61,319 bases of DNA from Novosphingobium pokkalii (GTDB lineage Bacteria > Pseudomonadota > Alphaproteobacteria > Sphingomonadales > Sphingomonadaceae), in assembly GCF_014652855.1 (NCBI RefSeq), contig NZ_BMZP01000023.1:1-61319 (forward strand), written 5' to 3'. Positions 35,143 through 43,436 of the stretch are shown here, piece by piece. Each line of letters opens with the position of its first letter. The stretch's first letter is position 1. The notes beneath the pieces are model-generated. The model was not told the DNA's origin, searched no databases, and saw only the letters and a program-made list of their open reading frames with translations. Position numbers and translations under genes: made by a program.

Positions 35143-35963
35143 GCCACGTCCACCATCGGCGTCGCCTGGCCCGCCGCGCGGTGATTGGGCAGGGGCAGGT
35201 TGAGCCCGGCCACCAGCGTGCGCAGTTCCTGCCGCGCCACCAGGTGGCTGGTGCCCAGTTCGCCCAGGTGCCCCTTGTCGAGCAGGGTGAGCCCGCTGGG
35301 GAACAGCTCGCGATAGATCACGCGCTCAGACAACCCGTTGGAAATGCGGAAGCCCACCCGCTTGGACAGTTCGTTGAGCGCCTGGTCGATACGCTTCTGG
35401 TTGCGCGCTTCCACGTGCTGGGTGCGGTTGCGCACCACCACCCAGTCCATCTCGCGCCGGGCCTGCTGGATCGTGGCCATGGCCCGCTTCTTGCGCGCTT
35501 CCCAGATCAGCTCGGCATAGAACGACAGCCGCCGCACCCGGAAGGTTTCGGCATCGACCTGGCCGATCAGGTCGAAATCGACGAAACTGTCGTTGAGCGG
35601 GGTGACCAGGGTATCGGCCCCGGTGGCGACGTGGCGGGCCAGCGGATCGTCGCGCCCCGGCGTGTCGAAGATCAGGAAATCATGGTCCTGCGAAAGATCG
35701 GCAACCAGCGCGTCGAGCGCTTCGGGCGATGTATCGTTGAACACCACGTGGGTGGCGTTGGGCAGCGGGATCTGCCGCCGCCGCGCGGTCTCGTCGCGGT
35801 TCTGGAGATAGCGGTTGAGCGTGGCCTGGCGGTTGTCGAGATCGATCGCGGCCACCCGCGCGCCCTGATAGGCCATGGCCACGGCGACGTGCACGGCCGT
35901 GGTGGATTTGCCGGTACCGCCCTTTTCGTTGGCGAACACGATGCGATGGGGACCTGTCGACAC
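35139..35963 (-). CDS. mipZ: Division-plane positioning ATPase MipZ
   Basis: A 274-residue ParA/MinD-family ATPase matching alphaproteobacterial MipZ. It has the deviant Walker A (FANEKGGTGKSTTAVH), ALDLDNRQ-type switch I (DLDNRQATLNRY) and FDTPGRDDPLARH. MipZ forms bipolar gradients through ParB and inhibits FtsZ, placing the Z ring at midcell. The C-terminal GFRISNGLSERVIYRELFPSGLTLLD is characteristic. It is the first gene of a minus-strand operon and is divergent from panC (118 bases). Confidence 0.93.
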   Translation of the reverse strand: MSTGPHRIVFANEKGGTGKSTTAVHVAVAMAYQGARVAAIDLDNRQATLNRYLQNRDETARRRQIPLPNATHVVFNDTSPEALDALVADLSQDHDFLIFDTPGRDDPLARHVATGADTLVTPLNDSFVDFDLIGQVDAETFRVRRLSFYAELIWEARKKRAMATIQQARREMDWVVVRNRTQHVEARNQKRIDQALNELSKRVGFRISNGLSERVIYRELFPSGLTLLDKGHLGELGTSHLVARQELRTLVAGLNLPLPNHRAAGQATPMVDVA

Positions 35964-36081
35964 GCGGCTCTCTCTCGATCTGGGCGGTTAACCGAACGCT
36001 TGAAGACCGGACCCGGCGCGGCTAGGGGAAACCCCGCCGCGCGGCCGGTTGTTGCCCCGGCTTAAAGGAGAGGCACCCGGC

Positions 36082-36936
36082 GTGCAAACCATCTATCGCC
36101 TGGAAGACCTGCGGGCGGCCGTAGCTTCATCCAAAATAGGGGAAAAAACCCTGGCCCTGGTGCCGACGATGGGCGCCCTGCACGAAGGGCACCTCACCCT
36201 GGTGCGCCGGGCGCGCGAACTGGCCGATGCCGTGGCCGTGTCGATCTTCGTCAATCCGCGCCAGTTCGGGCCGGGCGAGGATTTCGATGCCTATCCCCGC
36301 CGGCTGGAAGACGATGCCGCGCTGCTGCGGGCCGAAGGCGTGCACCTGCTCTGGGCGCCGAGCCCGGACGTGGTCTATCCCGAGGGCTTTGCCACCACGG
36401 TTTCGGTGGCCGGGCTGGACGAACCACTGTGCGGCGCCGCGCGCCCCGGCCACTTTGATGGCGTGGCCACGGTGGTGTGCAAGCTGTTCAACCAGGTGCA
36501 GCCCGATTTCGCACTGTTCGGGGAAAAGGACTGGCAGCAACTGGCGATCATCCGCCGCATGGCGCGCGATCTCGACCTGGCCTTCCCCCGCGCCGAAGCG
36601 ATCATCGGCGTGCCCACCGTGCGCGAGGCCGATGGCCTGGCGCTGAGCAGCCGCAACCAGTACCTGACCGCTGCGGAACGCGCCCAGGCGGCGGCCCTGC
36701 CTCGCGCGATCCAGGCGGCGATCGCCGATCTGCGCGCCGGGGCCGATGCCGATGCCGCGCTGGAAGACCTGCGCACCGCCCTGCTGCGCGGCGGCTTTGC
36801 CCGCGTCGATTATGCCGACTTGCGCGATGCCGAGACGCTCGAAGCGCTCGATGGCCTCGGCAGCCGCCCGGCCCGCGTGCTGGTGGCCGCACACCTGGGC
36901 AAGGCGCGGCTGATCGACAACTGGCCGGTGGAATGA
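36082..36936 (+). CDS. panC: Pantothenate synthetase
   Basis: A 284-residue enzyme joining pantoate and beta-alanine with ATP to give pantothenate for CoA synthesis. Motifs are PTMGALHEGHLTLV (HxGH), VSIFVNPRQFGP, FGEKDWQQLAII and GLALSSRNQYL. The start is read as GTG at 36082, with AAGGAG 11 bases before it; this fits the family N-terminus (QTIYRLEDLRAAV). Its stop overlaps the next start (ATGA). Confidence 0.95.
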   Translation: MQTIYRLEDLRAAVASSKIGEKTLALVPTMGALHEGHLTLVRRARELADAVAVSIFVNPRQFGPGEDFDAYPRRLEDDAALLRAEGVHLLWAPSPDVVYPEGFATTVSVAGLDEPLCGAARPGHFDGVATVVCKLFNQVQPDFALFGEKDWQQLAIIRRMARDLDLAFPRAEAIIGVPTVREADGLALSSRNQYLTAAERAQAAALPRAIQAAIADLRAGADADAALEDLRTALLRGGFARVDYADLRDAETLEALDGLGSRPARVLVAAHLGKARLIDNWPVE

Positions 36937-38348
36937 TGCGGGGCGGCCGTCGCCTGGCTTTGGCTCTGGCGCTGCTGCTGGTGGCGCCCGTGGCGCAGGG
37001 CCGGGGCGTGGATGCCGCTGCGCTTGACGCGATCCTAGCGCGGCTGCCCAGCGGCGCGCGGATCGGCCTGCTGGTGGTGGATGAAACCGGCGCCGTGGTG
37101 GCAGAGCGCAATGCCGATGCGCGCATGGTGCCCGCCTCCACCACCAAGCTGTTCACCACCGCCGCCGCGCTGGCCCTGCTCCCCGCAACCGATCAGCCCG
37201 ATGCCACCGGCGGCGCCAGTGTCACGCTGGAAGGATCGCCCCGTGCGCCTGACGTGGTGCTGCGCGGTCATGGCGATGCCCGGCTGTCCTCCGCCCCCGA
37301 TTGCCGGAGCGACTGCCTGGCGACCCTGGCCGACGCCGTGGCCGCCCGCACCCATCGCGTCGGCCGCGTGATCGGTGACGACAGCGCCATGGCCGACGAG
37401 CGCTGGCCCTCGGGCATGGGCTGGGACAACATGGCCACGGTTTCGGCCACGGCTGTCTCGGCGCTGACGCTGGACGACAATATCGCCGTGGCCCAGGTGA
37501 TCGGCGGCGCCTCAGGAGCGCCCGCGCGGATCGAGCCGCCTGCCGGCATCACCGTGAGCGGCACCATCCTGACGGGCACGGCGCAGCCTGCCATCGCGCG
37601 CAGCACGCTGCCCGGATCCGACATCTGGCGCCTGTCCGGCACGATCGCGCCCGGCACGACGCAACGGCTGGTGCTTTCCGTGGCAGACCCGGCCGCCCGC
37701 GCCGCTGCGGTCTTGTGGGCCATGCTGGTGGCGCGCGGCGTTACCGTGAGCGGCCCAGTGCTTGCCCGCCATCGCGCCGACGATGTGCCCGGGGCGGAAC
37801 CGGCGCCGCTCGCGCGCCTGGTCCCACCGCCACTGGTGCAGGACGTGGCGCTCACCTTGCGCCAAAGCCAGAACCTGCATGCCGAGTTGCTGCTGCGCCG
37901 CCTGACGCCGTCCGGCACGGTGAGCGCCGGGCTTGCGGCGCGTGGTGCCGCACTGGCGCCAGTCGGCTTCGCGCCGGGCAGCGTCAGCCTCTATGACGGC
38001 TCGGGCATGTCCGCCCACAACCGCGTGACGCCGCGCGCGCTGGTCAACCTGTTGCGCTGGGGACAGGCGCAACCCTGGGGCGCCGCCTGGCTCGATGGCT
38101 TTCCCGTTGCGGGCCAGAGCGGCACGTTGAAAGGCCGGTTGCGCGGCACCGCACTCGATGGCCGGCTGCGCGCCAAGACCGGGACGCTGCTGGGCACGCA
38201 GACTCTCGCCGGCATCCTGCCCAGCACTGATGGGCACATGCTGACCTTTGCCGCGCTGGTGAACGACCTGCCCGAAGGCACCAGCGCCGTTCCGGTGGTC
38301 GATGCCCTGCTGCTGGCGTTGGGCGGGTATGACACCGCCGGGCATTGA
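36933..38348 (+). CDS. dacB: D-alanyl-D-alanine carboxypeptidase/endopeptidase (PBP4 type, S13)
   Basis: A 471-residue periplasmic penicillin-binding protein. A signal peptide (RRLALALALLLVAPVAQG) is followed by the SxxK motif in PASTTKLF, a later SxN-type motif (SQN), and KTG in RAKTGTLLGTQTLAG. It trims peptidoglycan stems and cross-links. The same frame is open far upstream inside panC, but the signal peptide fixes the start at 36933 (ATGATG; 36936 is equivalent). Expression is probably coupled to panC. Confidence 0.9.
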   Translation: MMRGGRRLALALALLLVAPVAQGRGVDAAALDAILARLPSGARIGLLVVDETGAVVAERNADARMVPASTTKLFTTAAALALLPATDQPDATGGASVTLEGSPRAPDVVLRGHGDARLSSAPDCRSDCLATLADAVAARTHRVGRVIGDDSAMADERWPSGMGWDNMATVSATAVSALTLDDNIAVAQVIGGASGAPARIEPPAGITVSGTILTGTAQPAIARSTLPGSDIWRLSGTIAPGTTQRLVLSVADPAARAAAVLWAMLVARGVTVSGPVLARHRADDVPGAEPAPLARLVPPPLVQDVALTLRQSQNLHAELLLRRLTPSGTVSAGLAARGAALAPVGFAPGSVSLYDGSGMSAHNRVTPRALVNLLRWGQAQPWGAAWLDGFPVAGQSGTLKGRLRGTALDGRLRAKTGTLLGTQTLAGILPSTDGHMLTFAALVNDLPEGTSAVPVVDALLLALGGYDTAGH

Positions 38349-38378
38349 GCCTGCGCCCGGCCGCTCTATAACCCGGCC

Positions 38379-38888
38379 ATGGCCAGCCTGACGATCAATG
38401 CCCAGCCGCTCGACATCCGCCTGCCGGAAGACACGCCGCTGCTGTGGGCCTTGCGCGACGCTGCCAATCTCACCGGCACCAAGTATGGCTGCGGCACGGG
38501 TGAATGCGGAGCCTGCACGGTGATCGTCGATGGCCAGGCCATGCCGAGTTGCACGCTGTCGCTGGGTGAAGCGGAGGGCCGTAGCGTCACTACCATCGAA
38601 GGCCTTTCGCCGGATCGCAACCATCCGGTGCAGCAGGCCTTTGCCGCCGAGCAGGCGATCCAGTGCGGGTTCTGCACTCCCGGCCTGATCATGGCCGCAG
38701 CGGCCTTGCTGGCGCACAATGCCGATCCGAGCGAGGCGGATGTCTTTGCCGCCCTGCCGCATGTCTGCCGCTGCGGGGTACAGCCCCGGCTGGTGCGCGC
38801 GGTGCAACGCGCCGGCCGCATCCTGCGCGGGCAGGAACGCCCCGTGCGCCTGCCCGCCCCACGCACCGCCACGACCGGCGGGTTCTGA
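38379..38888 (+). CDS. 2Fe-2S subunit of a molybdenum hydroxylase (IorA-like), orphan
   Basis: A 169-residue iron-sulfur protein of the xanthine-oxidase family small-subunit type. The N-terminal plant-ferredoxin cluster uses CGTGECGAC with a later C; the second cluster uses QCGFCTPG and HVCRCG. This matches isoquinoline 1-oxidoreductase alpha subunits. The molybdopterin-binding large subunit that should follow is absent; arsC comes next after 28 bases. Either the partner lies elsewhere or this is a stand-alone electron carrier. Confidence 0.85.
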   Translation: MASLTINAQPLDIRLPEDTPLLWALRDAANLTGTKYGCGTGECGACTVIVDGQAMPSCTLSLGEAEGRSVTTIEGLSPDRNHPVQQAFAAEQAIQCGFCTPGLIMAAAALLAHNADPSEADVFAALPHVCRCGVQPRLVRAVQRAGRILRGQERPVRLPAPRTATTGGF

Positions 38889-38916
38889 CCTTATACCAAC
38901 CATTCAGGAGACTGCG

Positions 38917-39258
38917 ATGCACGCCACGATCTGGCACAACCCCGCCTGCGGCACCTCGCGCAATACCCTTGCTCTGTTGCAGGAGGCTGGCGCCGAGGTC
39001 ACCGTGATCGAATATCTCAAGACCCCGCCCAGCGCGGCCAAGCTAGCCCAACTCTATCGCGACGCGGGCCTGACGCCGCAACAGGGCCTGCGCCTGCGCG
39101 GCACCGATGCCGAGGAGCGCGGCCTGCCCCAGGCCGACGATGCCACCGTGCTCGCCGCCATGGTGGCTGAGCCCAAGCTGATCGAGCGCCCCCTGGTGGA
39201 AACCGACAAGGGCGTGCGCCTGTGCCGGCCCAAGGAGAAGGTGGCGGAGATTCTCTGA
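38917..39258 (+). CDS. arsC: Arsenate reductase (glutaredoxin type)
   Basis: A 113-residue ArsC-family protein. The catalytic cysteine is in HNPACGTSRNTLALL (C12 region), and the C-terminal RPLVETDKGVRLCRPKEKVAEIL is standard. It reduces arsenate with glutaredoxin, or is a related YfgD-type protein. CAGGAG lies before the ATG. No other ars genes are nearby, so a general role is possible. Confidence 0.85.
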   Translation: MHATIWHNPACGTSRNTLALLQEAGAEVTVIEYLKTPPSAAKLAQLYRDAGLTPQQGLRLRGTDAEERGLPQADDATVLAAMVAEPKLIERPLVETDKGVRLCRPKEKVAEIL

Positions 39259-39321
39259 GCGGGGACTGCCAAACCGGGCTTCCCGCGAAGGACAGCGGCG
39301 CCCTGCGCAAAGCGGGAAGGC

Positions 39322-39350
39322 AAAGAAAAAGGGGCGGATTGCTCCACCCC
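39322..39350 (-). terminator. Rho-independent terminator of the tonB-exb operon
   Basis: On the minus strand GGGGTGGA, loop GCAA, TCCGCCCC (one G-T wobble) is followed by TTTTTCTTT. It sits 66 bases after the last exbD stop. Confidence 0.9.
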
Positions 39351-39415
39351 TCTTTATTCGATCTTTGGGATCGGGTTTCCCGGCGTGGCTGCCGGAGGAA
39401 ACGGGCCGTGAAGCC

Positions 39416-39853
39416 TTACTGCGCCTTCCCGAAGGTGGCGAAGTTTTCGTTACCGACGAAGCCGAACTTGGTCACCTTGGATTCGGTGATGTCCTTCAGC
39501 AGCCGGTTGGCCGTTTCATAGCTGGCATAGGCGTCCGGCTGGAACTGAAGTTCCGGCTCCGGGTTCATCGCCTTGGTCGCCTGGAGCAGCGAGATCAGGT
39601 TGCCTTCGGTGATGGACGAACCATTCCAGAGGATCTGACCGTCCTGCGTCAGGATCAGCTTGTTCTTCACCGGGTCGACGTGCGGCTGGTTCGTAGGCGG
39701 AGTCGCCTGCGGCAGGTTCACGTTGACCGAGTGCGTGGCCACGGGGATGGTGATGATGAACATGATGAGGAGCACGAGCATGACGTCGATCAACGGCGTC
39801 GTGTTCATTTCCATCATCGGCGCGCCATCGTCCTTGCCGCCGCTCATTGCCAT
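39416..39853 (-). CDS. ExbD-type biopolymer transport protein (second copy)
   Basis: A 145-residue inner-membrane protein with one N-terminal helix (NTTPLIDVMLVLLIMFIITIP) carrying the proton-path Asp, then a periplasmic domain. It partners with ExbB to energise TonB. It is the last gene of the tonB-exbB-exbD-exbD operon, and a shorter paralogue of the preceding ExbD. Confidence 0.9.
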   Translation of the reverse strand: MAMSGGKDDGAPMMEMNTTPLIDVMLVLLIMFIITIPVATHSVNVNLPQATPPTNQPHVDPVKNKLILTQDGQILWNGSSITEGNLISLLQATKAMNPEPELQFQPDAYASYETANRLLKDITESKVTKFGFVGNENFATFGKAQ

Positions 39854-39918
39854 GGTGTGTTACTCCTGTTCGCCGTGCGCGCCCCGAAAGGCGCGCCCCG
39901 GACGGTCTCCGTCAGGGC

Positions 39919-40449
39919 TTAGCCGTTGGGATCGACCGGGGTGGAGATGAAGCCGACCTTGGGATAGCCCGCAGCCTGCACGTTGTAGATCGCACCGGCG
40001 ATGCACTTCCACGGAACATTGACGTCGCCACGGATGTGCACTTCGGGGATCTTTTCCGGGTCCATGTTGGCCGCGCCGCCTTCACGCTTCACGATCGCGT
40101 CGAGACGATCGAAAGCCTGCTTGTACAGCTCGGTGTTGTCCACCGGAGTCACGTTGTTGAAATAGACGCGGCATTCGCCGTTGCGCGTCGAGCCCTGGTA
40201 GCCAGGTTCGCGCGGGCTGCGGCCGTTCGCGTCGGTCGAGACAACGGCGAGAAGCAGGTTTTCGACCTTGTCCTGGGTTTCTTCCGAGGCAAGAACGGGA
40301 ACCTTGAGCTTCTCGACGGTCTGGATCGCGACCGGAACCGCGATGAGGAAGATGATCAGCAGCACCAGCATCACGTCCACGAGCGGCGTGGTGTTGATGT
40401 CCGACATCGGGCGTTCTTCTCCGCCAGCGCCGCCTACAGACATTGCCAT
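39919..40449 (-). CDS. exbD: ExbD-type biopolymer transport protein (first copy)
   Basis: A 176-residue ExbD. It has DINTTPLVDVMLVLLIIFL with the essential membrane Asp, then a periplasmic domain longer than in the second copy, including CRVYFNNVTPVDNTELY. Two ExbD homologues after one ExbB are common in sphingomonads and xanthomonads, where both can be needed for some substrates. Confidence 0.92.
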   Translation of the reverse strand: MAMSVGGAGGEERPMSDINTTPLVDVMLVLLIIFLIAVPVAIQTVEKLKVPVLASEETQDKVENLLLAVVSTDANGRSPREPGYQGSTRNGECRVYFNNVTPVDNTELYKQAFDRLDAIVKREGGAANMDPEKIPEVHIRGDVNVPWKCIAGAIYNVQAAGYPKVGFISTPVDPNG

Positions 40450-40536
40450 TGGTTACATCCTATCCGATTGAAGCCGCGGGAGGGGCCAGGGTGTGGGCTG
40501 GAAGGCCGCCCTGGCCATGACCCGCGTTCTGCGGAC

Positions 40537-40564
40537 AAGACCGGTAGCGGATGCCACCGGTCTT
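40537..40564 (-). terminator. Hairpin between exbB and exbD
   Basis: A perfect 9-bp stem AAGACCGGT/ACCGGTCTT with a 10-base loop, 11 bases after the exbB stop and without a T-run. It may attenuate transcription or protect the exbB mRNA segment, setting the ExbB:ExbD ratio. Confidence 0.5.
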
Positions 40565-40575
40565 GGGGTGACAGC

Positions 40576-41337
40576 TTACTTCTTGACCGGAGCAGCAGCC
40601 GGGGCAGCCGGCTTGGCGGCCGGAGCCGGACCAACGGCGGGCTTCACGGCGCCCTTCGAGGTGATGTTGGCCAGAACGTCGGTCGAGAAGCCCTGGAGCA
40701 GCTCGGCGATCTTCTTGTTGCGCGACTGGAGCCAGTTGTAGGCAAGCACGGCCGGCACGGCGACCAGCAGACCCAGCGCGGTCATGATCAGAGCTTCACC
40801 GACGGGACCGGCGACCTTGTCGATCGAGGCCGAACCGGCGAGGCCGATGGCGATCAGGGCGCGATAGATGCCGACCACGGTACCGAACAGACCGATGAAC
40901 GGCGCGGTCGCGCCCACGGTGGCGAGGAAGGGCAGGCCGCCGGCGAGACGCGCGTTGATCGCGGCTTCCGAGCGAGCGAGCGAGCCGTGCAGCCAGTCAT
41001 GGGCTTCCAGGGCGTCGGTCATCTTGGCGTGCTGGTCTTCGGCGGCGATGCCGTCGTCGACGAGCTGGCGCCATGCGCTGTTCTTGTCCAGCTTGGCAGC
41101 GCCTTCACGCAGCGTGGGCGCGCGCCAGAAGTTGGCGAGAGCCTTGTACTGGCCCAGGATCTTCGACTGTTCGAAGAACTTGGTGAACAGGATGAAGAAC
41201 GAGCCGAACGACATGATGCCGAGGATGGTCACCGTGGCGTACGAAATGAAACCGCCGGCCTGCAGGGCTTCAACGAAGCCGAACTTGTTCTGCGGCGCGG
41301 CATTGGCCGCAGCAGCGGCAAGCGTCTGGATAAACAT
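40576..41337 (-). CDS. exbB: ExbB (MotA/TolQ/ExbB proton channel)
   Basis: A 253-residue inner-membrane protein with helices around ISYATVTILGIMSFGSFFILF, LPFLATVGATAPFIGLFGTVVGIYRAL and EALIMTALGLLVAVPAVLAYN. The last two form the conserved channel helices of the family. A Pro/Ala/Lys-rich tail ends the protein. It powers TonB with the proton gradient. It follows tonB by 84 bases. Confidence 0.93.
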   Translation of the reverse strand: MFIQTLAAAAANAAPQNKFGFVEALQAGGFISYATVTILGIMSFGSFFILFTKFFEQSKILGQYKALANFWRAPTLREGAAKLDKNSAWRQLVDDGIAAEDQHAKMTDALEAHDWLHGSLARSEAAINARLAGGLPFLATVGATAPFIGLFGTVVGIYRALIAIGLAGSASIDKVAGPVGEALIMTALGLLVAVPAVLAYNWLQSRNKKIAELLQGFSTDVLANITSKGAVKPAVGPAPAAKPAAPAAAPVKK

Positions 41338-41421
41338 TCGGGTCTTCCTCTCAAGAATTCGATAGCAAGTGCAAAAAGCTGCGCATGGACGGTGGCAGGT
41401 CCGATAGGGTGATGCCGGGCA

Positions 41422-42084
41422 TCAGTCCTTCGGGATCTGCCAGCGCACCGAACTGCTGTACGAGCTGCCGACCGGCTGGCCGTTCTGCGTACCCGGCTTG
41501 AAACGGGCGCGACGCATCAGGTTCTGACAGGTCGCCGCGTCAAGTTCCTGGTTGCCCGAAGAACGCGTGATCGCGCAGTTGGTCGGCTTACCGTTTGCGT
41601 CATAATCCAGACGGAAGCCGGTCGTGCCGGTGGCGCCTTCACGGAGTGCACGCGACGGATAGTCGTTCGGCGTCACCCAGTCACCCGGGTTGCCACGCGG
41701 CGTGCCGGGAACCGGCGGCGGCGGAGGCGGAGGCGGGGGCGGCGCCGGCGGAGCCGGCGGCAGCACGACCGGAGCCGGCGGCGGGGCGACCGGCGGCGGC
41801 GTCGTCACAGCCTGAATCGGCGGCGGGGCCAGATTCAGGTTGATCGGCGGCGGCGGCGCAACGATCGGTGGCGGCGGCTGATCAGGCTGCTTCGGGGGCG
41901 GCGGCGGCGGCTCCTTCGGCTTTTCTTCCTCGATCTTGACCGCGGTGGTCACGTCCTTGATCTTCTTGAACGCCGAGTAGGCAAGGCCGGTGACCAGCGC
42001 ATACCCCACGACGACATGAAGAACAGCAACGATGATGAGCGCGGTGATCTTGTTACCGCTCATCTGTTGGTCAGCGTATGCCAT
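41422..42084 (-). CDS. tonB: TonB energy transducer
   Basis: A 220-residue TonB. It has an N-terminal membrane helix (ITALIIVAVLHVVVGYALV) with the ExbB-contacting His, a long Pro-rich periplasmic linker with runs of Pro and Lys/Glu, and the C-terminal domain ending FKPGTQNGQPVGSSYSSSVRW. It transmits energy to TonB-dependent receptors. It is the first gene of the operon. Confidence 0.93.
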   Translation of the reverse strand: MAYADQQMSGNKITALIIVAVLHVVVGYALVTGLAYSAFKKIKDVTTAVKIEEEKPKEPPPPPPKQPDQPPPPIVAPPPPINLNLAPPPIQAVTTPPPVAPPPAPVVLPPAPPAPPPPPPPPPPVPGTPRGNPGDWVTPNDYPSRALREGATGTTGFRLDYDANGKPTNCAITRSSGNQELDAATCQNLMRRARFKPGTQNGQPVGSSYSSSVRWQIPKD

Positions 42085-42438
42085 TCAGCTCCAATACTCC
42101 TGAACGTCCCGGCCAGGCCCGATACATCGCCCATAAGACAACGCCCATCGCGCCCAGAAAGGACCGACGCCCGGAATCACCGTTCCGGCCGACGAGACAA
42201 TCCAGCGATTTCATTCCACCCTGCCGAACAACCCGGACCGCCGACATCGGACGCAGAGGGCCCGGCGGCGGCATGGTTCGGACTTGGTTTTTTGTTTGCC
42301 CGAACGACCGGGAGCTTTAACGCCGAACCCATAAGGGCGCAAATGCTTTATCGGTTAAGGGATGATTCAGCGATGCGTCCCGCAATCGCAAGGAAATCTT
42401 AGCAATTTTGCGGCGCTGCGCCGCACGGAAGGAGGAAT
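42085..42438. other. Divergent intergenic region between tonB and a secreted hypothetical
   Basis: 354 bases without a gene; it must hold both promoters. The part 42340-42410 is AT-richer. I see no clear Fur-box match here, unlike at the second tonB. Confidence 0.4.
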
Positions 42439-43305
42439 ATGGCCAAATCTGCGCATCCGGTGCGAAATTTTGTCGCCGGCTCGCTGCTGTTTGCCAGCAT
42501 TTCGGCGCCCTTGCATGCGCAAGGCGCGCCATCCACGATTCGCACTCTTGACGCCCCGGCGCTGACCTACGCCGACCTTGTCGATCTTTCTCTGCCCGCG
42601 CACGTGGTGGTCAAGGCGGATATCACGGCCGTCTCCACGATCAACCCCGCAATCGCCACCGATGTGGCCCCCGGCAAAGTGCGGCTCTATATCGAGGCGC
42701 GCACCACCGCGCTGCTGGTGGGCACGGACATCGGCGAGACGCTGAGCTTCCTGGCCGACGTGCCGCTCGATGCGCGCGGCAAGGTGCCCAAGCTGCGCAA
42801 GATGCCCGTGCTGCTACTGGGCGATACGGTGCCTGGCCGCCCTGGCGAGCTCAGGCTGGTGGCACCCGATGCCATGCTGCCGTGGACGCCGGAGCTGGAA
42901 GCGCGGCTGCGCCCGATCCTGACCGAACTGGTCAACCCCGGCCAGCCGCCGGTGATCACCGGCGTACGCGAGACCATGCACGTGCCCGGCAACCTGACCG
43001 GCGAAGGCGAGACGCAGGTGTTCCTGTCCACCACCGGGGGCAAGCCGGCCTCGCTTTCGATCTTGCGCCGCCCCGGCCAGCCGACCACCTGGGGCGTGAG
43101 CTTTTCCGAGATCGTCGACCAGTCGGCCAAGCCGCCACAGCCCGAAACGCTGGCCTGGTATCGCCTGGCCTGCGCCCTGCCGGCAGAACTGCCGGCGCGC
43201 AGCCTGATCGGCGGCAGCGCGGACGATCAGCAGATCGCCCAGGAAGACTATGCCCAGGTGGTGCGCGAACTGGGCGCCTGCACCCGCAACCGCCCGCATG
43301 GCTGA
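42439..43305 (+). CDS. Secreted conserved hypothetical protein
   Basis: A 288-residue protein with a signal peptide (NFVAGSLLFASISAPLHAQG). I do not recognise a named domain. The mature part is mixed alpha/beta, with LRLVAPDAMLPWTPELEARLRPIL in the middle and two cysteines near the C-terminus (RLACALP and LGACTRN) that could form a disulfide. GGAGG lies 4 bases before the ATG. It may be sphingomonad-specific. Confidence 0.75.
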   Translation: MAKSAHPVRNFVAGSLLFASISAPLHAQGAPSTIRTLDAPALTYADLVDLSLPAHVVVKADITAVSTINPAIATDVAPGKVRLYIEARTTALLVGTDIGETLSFLADVPLDARGKVPKLRKMPVLLLGDTVPGRPGELRLVAPDAMLPWTPELEARLRPILTELVNPGQPPVITGVRETMHVPGNLTGEGETQVFLSTTGGKPASLSILRRPGQPTTWGVSFSEIVDQSAKPPQPETLAWYRLACALPAELPARSLIGGSADDQQIAQEDYAQVVRELGACTRNRPHG

Positions 43306-43315
43306 AAGCCGGTTT

Positions 43316-43341
43316 GGAAAATGCGCCAAGGCGCATTTTCC
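43316..43341 (+). terminator. Hairpin after the secreted hypothetical gene
   Basis: A perfect 12-bp stem GGAAAATGCGCC/GGCGCATTTTCC around AA, 10 bases after the stop. There is no T-run beyond the stem, so termination is uncertain. Confidence 0.5.
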
Positions 43342-43436
43342 GTGCGGCACCGCTGAGGCGCCGAGACCGGACCTCTGGCCTTTTGGCCGAGGCTCGCCTA
43401 GGGCACCGGCCAGAACATGACGAGAGTGGGAAGACC

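Noticed and set aside
36477..36932. Long upstream extension of the PBP4 frame inside panC
   Set aside because: The extension is out of family and overlaps a well-defined gene; the signal peptide sets the real start at 36933.
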